DNA from: an uncultured Sphingomonadales bacterium
Lineage (GTDB): Bacteria > Pseudomonadota > Alphaproteobacteria > Sphingomonadales > Sphingomonadaceae
Length of the DNA: 46,116 nt
Direction: 5' to 3'
Assembly (NCBI GenBank): GCA_903834285.1
Contig: CAILIO010000383.1
Coordinates: 1 to 46,116, forward strand
The position numbers and the translations under genes are program-made. This document shows, piece by piece, positions 39,467-46,116 of this stretch. The notes under the pieces were generated by a model. The model was not told where the DNA came from, ran no database searches, and saw only the letters and a program-made list of their open reading frames with translations. Positions within the stretch are counted from its first letter, which is position 1, and each line of letters opens with the position of its first letter.

Positions 39467-41031
39467 AGTGGCCGGTCATCGTCGCCGCTCTTCTGGCGTT
39501 TGCGGCTCCGGCCGAAGCACGCAGCCTGCGGCCCGCATCGACACCGCCGGAGATGGTCTACCACGTGTTCGTGCGCAGCTTCGCTGACAGCAACGGCGAC
39601 CGGCAGGGCGATCTAAACGGCATCCGCCAGCGGCTCGGCTACTTGCAGCGGCTGGGGGTGACGACCTTAATGCTCACCCCGCTCTACCCCTCGCAGTTCT
39701 ACCACAACTATTTTGCCGACGATTTCGAGGGGATCGATCCCGAGTTCGGCACCAGGGCGGATTTCGCCGCGCTGGTGCGCGATGTGCACGTGCGGGGGAT
39801 GAAGATCATCCTCGACGAGGAAATCCAGTACGTTTCCGACCGGCACGCGTGGCGTACCGCTTCGTCCGGGCAGCCCGATGGTCCTTACGGCAAGTTTCTG
39901 CTCTATCGGGACGCGGCGAACCGCGAGCCTTTGCCAACCTTGCTCGGCACCAACGACTTCACCGTATGGCCCGGGCAGAAGCGGCAGATCTTTACAGTCA
40001 ATCTCGCCGAACCCAAAGTGCAGGCCTACTTTGCGCGCTATCTCACCGCCTGGGCCGATCCCGATCACGGCGGTGACCCCTCCGACGGCGTAGATGGTTT
40101 CCGCATCGACCACATGATGGACGATCTCGACAATGCAGGGGTGCTGAAGGACCTGCTCGCGAGCTTTTGGGCGCCGATCATCACGCAGCTGCATGGGGTC
40201 AATCCGAAGCTGCGCTTCATCGCCGAACAGGCCGATTGGGGCGATGGCGCGGCCTTCTTCGCCAGGGGCCGTGTCGACATGGTGTTCGCCTTTCCGCTCT
40301 GGCGCGCGGCGGGGGCGCTCGATGCGGCAGGGTTTGCCAAGGCGATCGTGCAATCGAACGCGGTGATACCGGCGGGGCGCAGCCAGCTGGTTTTTGTCGA
40401 AAACCACGATACCCCACGCTTTGCCCATGGCGCACCGCGCCGGGCGGAAATCCTGCGGCTGGGCGCAGCCATCACGATGCTGACGGGCTGGGTGCCGAGC
40501 CTCTACTACGGGCAGGAAATCGGCATGTCGGGCGCGCAGACTGATGACTATGCCGCGAGGGGAGACCAGCCCGCCAATGCCGACGCGCGCGATATTCCGC
40601 TGCGGCAGGCCTTCCGCTGGGTGCCCGATCCGCTGGCAGCGGGCAACGCCGCTTGGTACCGCGCCTTTCCGGATGCGTACCATACGCCGGACAGCAATGT
40701 GCCGGGCGACGGTGCCTCGGTCGTCGAGCAGGAGAGACATCCAGACTCGCTGCTCAATACATATCGCACGCTGGCGGACCTGCGGGCGCGCTGGCCAGCG
40801 CTAGCGCGAGGCGCGACGCGAGTTTTGTCGCAGCAGGGCAATCTTGTCCTGCTCGAGCGCCATGCCAAGGCTGGCACGGCGCTGGTGTTGTTCAACTTCG
40901 GACGTGAGACTACACGTGCCAGCTTGCCCCTGCCTTCAGGCGCCGTCCGGCGCTTTGGCGAGGCGCGGCTGGAGGGCAGGTTGGTCGCCGCTCCGGCCTA
41001 CTCCGCAACTTTCTGGACCACTGCGCTATGA
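39463..41031 (+). CDS. Exported GH13 (alpha-amylase family) glycoside hydrolase
   Basis: Signal peptide MKWPVIVAALLAFAAPAEA; MVYHVFVRSFADSNGDRQGDLNGI; GFRIDH (nucleophile), FIAEQADWG (acid/base), FVENHDTPRF. Confidence 0.9.
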   Translation: MKWPVIVAALLAFAAPAEARSLRPASTPPEMVYHVFVRSFADSNGDRQGDLNGIRQRLGYLQRLGVTTLMLTPLYPSQFYHNYFADDFEGIDPEFGTRADFAALVRDVHVRGMKIILDEEIQYVSDRHAWRTASSGQPDGPYGKFLLYRDAANREPLPTLLGTNDFTVWPGQKRQIFTVNLAEPKVQAYFARYLTAWADPDHGGDPSDGVDGFRIDHMMDDLDNAGVLKDLLASFWAPIITQLHGVNPKLRFIAEQADWGDGAAFFARGRVDMVFAFPLWRAAGALDAAGFAKAIVQSNAVIPAGRSQLVFVENHDTPRFAHGAPRRAEILRLGAAITMLTGWVPSLYYGQEIGMSGAQTDDYAARGDQPANADARDIPLRQAFRWVPDPLAAGNAAWYRAFPDAYHTPDSNVPGDGASVVEQERHPDSLLNTYRTLADLRARWPALARGATRVLSQQGNLVLLERHAKAGTALVLFNFGRETTRASLPLPSGAVRRFGEARLEGRLVAAPAYSATFWTTAL

Positions 41032-43211
41032 TCGACCGCCGCTGCCTGCTCGCGCTGACCGCATCTGCGGGTACCCTGCCTTTTGTCGGCTCGTCAGCGT
41101 GGGCACGGGACGACCGAGCGGGCCTCGTCGATCCCTTTATCGGCACGGATGGCACTGGCCACACTTTCCCCGGCCCAAGCCGCCCCTTTGGCATGGTCCA
41201 GCCGGGGCCCGACAATGCCGGATCGGGCTGGGACTATACCTCGGGCTACCAGTACCGCGCGCCGCGCATCCTTGGTTTCTCGCAGAACCGCGCGAGCGGC
41301 ACCGGCATTCCGGAACTTGGCGACGTATTGCTGCAACCAAGCGTCGAGCGGCGCGAAGACCTTGCCAGTACTTATGTCAAGACCAGCGAAGTGGCGCGGC
41401 CCGGCTACTACGCAGTCTCGCTGGCGGACAACGGCGTGCGAGTGGAGCTGACCTCGACCCTGCGCAGCGCCATACACCGTTACCGCTTTGCGCGTGGCGG
41501 GAGGGTGTGGGTGCTGGTCGATCTCCAACATGGCCTCACTTTCCGCACCGACCGGCAGCCAGTCCAATCGGTCGCCAACGACTTCAGCGCGGACGGCTTC
41601 GAAGGCGAGGCGGTGCGGCAGAACTGGACCACTCGGCACGTCGCGTGGTCGGCCCTCTTCAACCGGCCGATCGCTGCGGTGGAGACACTGCCGCCGCGCG
41701 TTGGGGAAGCCGCGCCGCGCTATCTGCTAGCGTTTGATCTCGGCGAGGACGCCACCTTGCAGGTGCGCATCGGGCTTTCCACCACCGACCGCGCCGGCGC
41801 GCGGCGCAACCGCGATGAGCAGGGCGGGTGGAATTTTGATGCAATCGCGGCCGAAAGCCGCGCCGAATGGAGCGCCTTGCTGGACCGCCTGTGCATCGAC
41901 GCACCAGCAGATCAGCAGCGCATCTTCGCCACCGCGCTCTACCACGCGTTCCTCCACCCTTCGGTGATCAGCGATCTGGATGGCCGTTGGCGCGGGCCGG
42001 ACGGCACGGTGCGGCAAGTGGGCAAGGGCCTGCGCTATTCCACAATGTCGCTGTGGGACAGCTTCCGCGCCGCCAATCCGCTCTACACGCTTCTCGTGCC
42101 CGAGCGCGTCGACGATTTCGTGAACACGCTGCTCGATCACTCCGATGCGGCGGGCAGGCTGCCGAAATGGCCGATCTGGGGCGGCGAGACGGGCACGATG
42201 ATCGGCGAGCCCGCGCTGCCGGTGATCGCCGATGCCTGGGCCAAGGGCTTTCGCGGATTTGACGGCCAGCGCGCGCTGGCGGCCATGGTCGCCACTTCCA
42301 CACGCGATGCCAAGCCGCTCTATCCGGGCGACGATTCTCTCTCAGTCTGGTCGATCTACGACCGGTTCGGCTACTACCCCTTCGATCTCGTCAGCGGCGA
42401 AGCTGTCTCGCGCTCGCTCGAAGCCGGGATCGGCGATACAGCGACCGCGCGCATGGCAGCCATGCTGGGCGAGCCGGCCCAGGCCCGCCACTATGCCGCG
42501 AGGGCGGCGGGATGGCGGCAGCTGATCGACCCGGAAACACGCCTTGCCCGCGGGCGCGACAGCAAGGGCCGCTGGCGCACCCCGTTCGATCCGCTCACGC
42601 CGACCTCCCCGCTTAACAACCCCGGCGACTACACCGAAGCCAATGCCTGGCAATACACCTGGACGCCCGCGCTCCACGATGCGCCCGGCCTGATCGCGGC
42701 GTGGGGCGGCAAGGCGGAGCTAAAGGCCATGCTCGACCGCTTCTTCTTCGGCCTGGCCGCCTCCAAGGGCTCCGAATACCTCGGGCAGGAAGCGATGATC
42801 GGACAATATGCGCACGGCAACGAGCCGAGCCACCATATCGCCTGGCTCTACGCCTTTACCGATAGTCCGGAGACCGGCCACCGCCTCATCGCGCGGATTG
42901 CGCGAGGCTTCTACCGCGATCTGCCAGCCGGGATCATGGGCAACGAGGATGCCGGGCAGATGAGCGCGTGGTATATCTTTGCCACGCTCGGGTTCTATCC
43001 CGTCGATCCCTCGAGCGGTTCCTATGTCGCTGGCGTTCCCCTCGTGAGCCGCGCGACGATCAACGTCCCCGGCCACCGCCCGCTTCAGATCGAGCGCCGC
43101 GGCACGGGCGAGAGGCTGCGGGCCGTCCGGCTGAACGTCGAGCTGCTGCCGACCACCCGCCTGCCGCACGGCAAGCTGGCGGCAGGCGGGAAGCTTGTGT
43201 TCGATCTCTAG
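41028..43211 (+). CDS. Exported GH92 (alpha-mannosidase family) protein
   Basis: DPFIGTDGTGHTFPGPSRPFGMVQPGPDN...YTSGYQY...GFSQNRASGTG; GNEDAGQMSAWYIFATLGFYPVDP; N-terminal signal with RR (Tat-like). Confidence 0.92.
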   Translation: MIDRRCLLALTASAGTLPFVGSSAWARDDRAGLVDPFIGTDGTGHTFPGPSRPFGMVQPGPDNAGSGWDYTSGYQYRAPRILGFSQNRASGTGIPELGDVLLQPSVERREDLASTYVKTSEVARPGYYAVSLADNGVRVELTSTLRSAIHRYRFARGGRVWVLVDLQHGLTFRTDRQPVQSVANDFSADGFEGEAVRQNWTTRHVAWSALFNRPIAAVETLPPRVGEAAPRYLLAFDLGEDATLQVRIGLSTTDRAGARRNRDEQGGWNFDAIAAESRAEWSALLDRLCIDAPADQQRIFATALYHAFLHPSVISDLDGRWRGPDGTVRQVGKGLRYSTMSLWDSFRAANPLYTLLVPERVDDFVNTLLDHSDAAGRLPKWPIWGGETGTMIGEPALPVIADAWAKGFRGFDGQRALAAMVATSTRDAKPLYPGDDSLSVWSIYDRFGYYPFDLVSGEAVSRSLEAGIGDTATARMAAMLGEPAQARHYAARAAGWRQLIDPETRLARGRDSKGRWRTPFDPLTPTSPLNNPGDYTEANAWQYTWTPALHDAPGLIAAWGGKAELKAMLDRFFFGLAASKGSEYLGQEAMIGQYAHGNEPSHHIAWLYAFTDSPETGHRLIARIARGFYRDLPAGIMGNEDAGQMSAWYIFATLGFYPVDPSSGSYVAGVPLVSRATINVPGHRPLQIERRGTGERLRAVRLNVELLPTTRLPHGKLAAGGKLVFDL

Positions 43212-44068
43212 TCCTTCCGGCTTGCCCGCGCCTCGCGCTTGATGATCTCGAGGCCCTCAGGATCGACCAACTGGCCGAATTGCGCGAAGTTGTTGGCATG
43301 GCCGAACTGGTGCAGGTTGAACGCGGACTGGATCGCGTTCCACATCCCTTGCGCGTCCATCGACTGGTTGACGCTCATCTTCGCGGTCTTGAGCCCGATG
43401 GCCGGGCGCGACGCGATCTTCTCGGCCATTGCGAGCGTGAAACTGTCGAGCTCCGCGCGCGGGACGACCTCGTTGACCATGCCGAGCGCCTTCGCCTCCG
43501 CCGCACCGATCGGCTCGCCCGTAAACAGCATCTGCTTGGCCTTGCGGTGACCAAGCTCGAAAGCGTGGACGAAAAATTCGTGGCCGTTCATGCCGAAGGC
43601 GACCACCGGATCGGAGAACTCGGTATCGTCGGCGGCGATGATCAGGTCGAACGGCCAGATCAGCATGAGCCCGCCGGCAATCGCCTTGCCCTGCACCTGC
43701 ACGATGATCGGCTTGGGCAGATTGCGCCAGCGCCAGCAGAAGCCGAGATAGACTTCCTGTTCGCGCGACATGTGGCCCTGCGGTCCCGGACTGCGATAGC
43801 CGCCAAAACCGAGGATCGGCGGACGCAGATCGCCGATGCGCGACCGGTCGCTCAGATCATGGCCCGAGGAGAAGTTCTTGCCGTCCGCCGCGAAGATGAC
43901 GACGTTCACCTCGTCATCGTCCATCGCCACATCGAGCGCATCGTTGATTTCGTAGAGCATGCGCAAGCTTTGCGCATTGTGCTTGTCGGGCCGGGCCAGC
44001 GTGATCCGGGCGACGCGCGCGGCGGGCCGGTCGTAGCGAATATCCTCGAAAGCCGACACTTCACGCAT
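43208..44068 (-). CDS. Enoyl-CoA hydratase/isomerase (crotonase) family protein, atypical active site
   Basis: RITLARPDKHNAQSLRML; GKNFSSGHDLSDRS; VQGKAIAGGLMLIWPFDLIIAADDTEFSDPVVAFGM. Confidence 0.87.
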   Translation of the reverse strand: MREVSAFEDIRYDRPAARVARITLARPDKHNAQSLRMLYEINDALDVAMDDDEVNVVIFAADGKNFSSGHDLSDRSRIGDLRPPILGFGGYRSPGPQGHMSREQEVYLGFCWRWRNLPKPIIVQVQGKAIAGGLMLIWPFDLIIAADDTEFSDPVVAFGMNGHEFFVHAFELGHRKAKQMLFTGEPIGAAEAKALGMVNEVVPRAELDSFTLAMAEKIASRPAIGLKTAKMSVNQSMDAQGMWNAIQSAFNLHQFGHANNFAQFGQLVDPEGLEIIKREARASRKD

Positions 44069-44267
44069 CCCAAATTTCCTTTCGCCTCGCGCCGCCCCTA
44101 TGCTCCGAGGCCTGCATGGGGCCGTTTGGCACTCCGGCTGACCAGTCCGTCAACTATCAAGGTAGCGGGGCAATCGGCAGCGTCAGCACTATCGCCAGTT
44201 TGCGCAAGCTTGGCTAAGCGGGAGGGTACGGCTCGCCGATGTGGTGCCGATGCCGGAAAGGGAACTG

Positions 44268-45272
44268 ATGCCGCAAAATGCCCGCCATATCGTGCTGGTA
44301 CGCCGACCAAAAGGTGCGCTGCGCAGCGACGACTTCGCCGTCCGCACCGGGGTGCTCGGCGATCCGGCAGCGGGCGAAGTCCTCGTGCGCAACTTGTGGC
44401 TCTCGCTTGATCCGTACATGCGCCTGACCATGAGCGAGCAGGGCGGGCTGCACGGCACGGTTCCGCTCGAGACGGCGCTTCCGGGAAGTTCCGTGGGCGA
44501 AGTGATCGCCAGCGCCAGCGACGACCTGCCCGTCGGCAGCATGGTCGTCTCGCGGACCTATGGCTGGCGTGATCACTACCTCGCCCCAGCGCATGAGCTC
44601 CTGCCGCTGCCCGCAGCACCGGGGCCGATCCAGCGCTATCTCGGTCTCTATGGCCTCACCGGCATCACGGCATGGGGCGGCCTCTTTGGTGTGCTCAAAC
44701 CGCAGCCGGGCGAGACGCTGTTCGTGAACGCGGCGGCCGGAGCTGTCGGCATGGTCGTGGTGCAACTCGCCAAACGGGCCGGCGCGCGGGTGATCGCCAG
44801 CGCAGGTTCGGACGCCAAATGCGCATGGACCACCGAGGTGCTGGGCGCGGACCATGCCATCAACTACCGGAGCGAAGACCTCGCAGCCCGGCTGGCCGAG
44901 CTGGCACCCGAAGGCCTTGCCATGGCGTTCGACAACGTCGGCGGCGAGCAACTCGAAATCCTGATCGATGCCATGGCCCCGCGGGGCCGGATTGCTTTGT
45001 GCGGTGCGATCGCCCTTTACGATGGCGCAAACTACCGCGCCGGTCCTGGCAACCTCTTCGCCACGGTCGAGAAGCACGTGAGCATCACCGGCTTCAACGC
45101 GGGCTTCTATTTCGCCGACGCACCGCGCATCATCGCCGAGCTTGCCGCCGCCGAGGCGGAAGGTGCATTGGTGGACGAAGAGACAATCGTCGAAGGGCTG
45201 GAGGCCATGCCGCAGGGCTTTATCGACATGATGGCCGGGGCCAGCCGCGGCAAGATGCTGGTGAGAGTGTAG
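44268..45272 (+). CDS. NADP-dependent MDR oxidoreductase (leukotriene B4 12-hydroxydehydrogenase/CurA-like)
   Basis: LVRNLWLSLDPYMRLTM; ITAWGGLFGVLKPQPGETLFVNAAAGAVGMVVVQLAKRAGARVIASAGS. Alternative starts at 44241 (GTG) and 44250 (ATG). Confidence 0.87.
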   Translation: MPQNARHIVLVRRPKGALRSDDFAVRTGVLGDPAAGEVLVRNLWLSLDPYMRLTMSEQGGLHGTVPLETALPGSSVGEVIASASDDLPVGSMVVSRTYGWRDHYLAPAHELLPLPAAPGPIQRYLGLYGLTGITAWGGLFGVLKPQPGETLFVNAAAGAVGMVVVQLAKRAGARVIASAGSDAKCAWTTEVLGADHAINYRSEDLAARLAELAPEGLAMAFDNVGGEQLEILIDAMAPRGRIALCGAIALYDGANYRAGPGNLFATVEKHVSITGFNAGFYFADAPRIIAELAAAEAEGALVDEETIVEGLEAMPQGFIDMMAGASRGKMLVRV

Positions 45273-45274
45273 CG

Positions 45275-46063
45275 ATGGATCTTGGGATCAAGGGGCGCAA
45301 GGCGCTCGTCAACGGCGGCAGCGCGGGCATGGGGCGCGGCGCCGCGCTGGCGCTCGCGCGCGAGGGCGCGGAAGTGTTCATCGCCGCGCGCGGGGCCGAG
45401 CGGCTGGAAGCAACTTGCGCTGCCATCGCTGCCGAAACGGGCGCTACGGCCCACCCCATCGTCGCAGATCACGCCAGCGACGAGGGCCGCGCGGCCATCC
45501 TCGCCGCCTGCCCCGATCCCGATATCTTCGTCGCAACATGCGCCCCGCCGCCCTTCACCGGCGATTTCCGCGATGTCTCGCGCGAGGAATTCGAACGCTC
45601 CGTTGCCACCGCGCTGCTGAGCCCGATCGACTATATCAAGGCGGTCTCCGTGCCGATGATCGAGCGGCGCTGGGGCCGGATCGTCAACATCAGCACCGGC
45701 GCGGCGAAGTATCCCGCCGCGATGCGCGTGCTTTCAGGCCCCCCGCGTGCCGCGCTCGCCAACTATTGCCACGCGATTTCCAAGGAGCTCGCCCGGTTCA
45801 ACGTGACGGTGAACTCGGTGCTGCCCGGCATGCACCACACCCCGGGCATCGAGGAAATGATGGGCCCGCGCGCGGCTGCCAATGGCCGCACGTATGACGA
45901 GGAAGTCGCGTCCTTCGTGAAAGCGGTGCGCATTCCCGCCGGGCGCTTCGGCGATGCCGAAGATCTCGGCGCGCTGGTGGCAATGTTCTGCAGCGCGCAG
46001 GCCAGCTTCCTCACTGGCCAGTCGCTGGTGATCGACGGCGGCATGGGAACCTCGATTTTCTGA
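45275..46063 (+). CDS. SDR family protein with degenerate catalytic motif
   Basis: KALVNGGSAGMGRGAALALAREGAEVFIAARG; IVNISTGAAKYPAAMRVLSGPPRAALANYCHAISKELARFNVTVNSVLPG; LTGQSLVIDGGMG. Confidence 0.87.
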   Translation: MDLGIKGRKALVNGGSAGMGRGAALALAREGAEVFIAARGAERLEATCAAIAAETGATAHPIVADHASDEGRAAILAACPDPDIFVATCAPPPFTGDFRDVSREEFERSVATALLSPIDYIKAVSVPMIERRWGRIVNISTGAAKYPAAMRVLSGPPRAALANYCHAISKELARFNVTVNSVLPGMHHTPGIEEMMGPRAAANGRTYDEEVASFVKAVRIPAGRFGDAEDLGALVAMFCSAQASFLTGQSLVIDGGMGTSIF

Positions 46064-46116
46064 GCCGCGAACACAAAGTTGAACGACTAAATGCGCCCAC
46101 TTGCGAACATCCGCAG

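Noticed and set aside
46091-46116. ATG at 46091 as a possible start of a downstream gene
   Set aside because: Only eight codons visible, no convincing ribosome-binding site; cannot be supported.
1-46116. CRISPR arrays, insertion sequences, prophage, tRNA/rRNA genes
   Set aside because: No direct repeat-spacer pattern, transposase/integrase-like translation or recognisable RNA gene was seen by reading; covariance-model searches were not run.

Overview
High-GC alphaproteobacterial window, sphingomonad/Erythrobacter-like by gene content (inference). It is almost entirely protein-coding; I saw no rRNA, tRNA, CRISPR array, transposase or phage gene. Main modules, left to right: (1) a 3-hydroxypropionate (3-HP) module made of a 5'-truncated propionyl-CoA synthase (acyl-CoA synthetase + enoyl-CoA hydratase + reductase fusion), a bifunctional two-SDR malonyl-CoA reductase, acetyl-CoA carboxylase alpha subunit (accA) and a small cupin; (2) a TetR-controlled meta-cleavage aromatic cluster (type I extradiol dioxygenase, FAH hydrolase, FAD monooxygenase, Cds1-like PLP enzyme) with a perfect double inverted-repeat operator; (3) a tightly coupled eight-gene operon that reads as a CoA-dependent gamma-butyrobetaine/crotonobetaine to carnitine to glycine betaine route (BKACE, carnitine dehydrogenase-thioesterase fusion, NCS1-type permease, exported hydrolase, second thioesterase, acyl-CoA dehydrogenase, ADP-forming CoA ligase, CaiD-like hydratase); (4) transporters and accessory oxidoreductases; (5) cydABX divergent from cydDC, including a small CydX ORF missing from the ORF track as a separate entry; (6) an AraC-flanked PhyH-GH13-GH92 operon with an unusual GH13 active-site motif; (7) an atypical enoyl-CoA hydratase homologue and an SDR whose catalytic Tyr/Lys appear to be lost. 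The strongest candidates for follow-up are the 3-HP cluster and the betaine/carnitine operon. Domain calls come from reading motifs in the translations; no database search was run.
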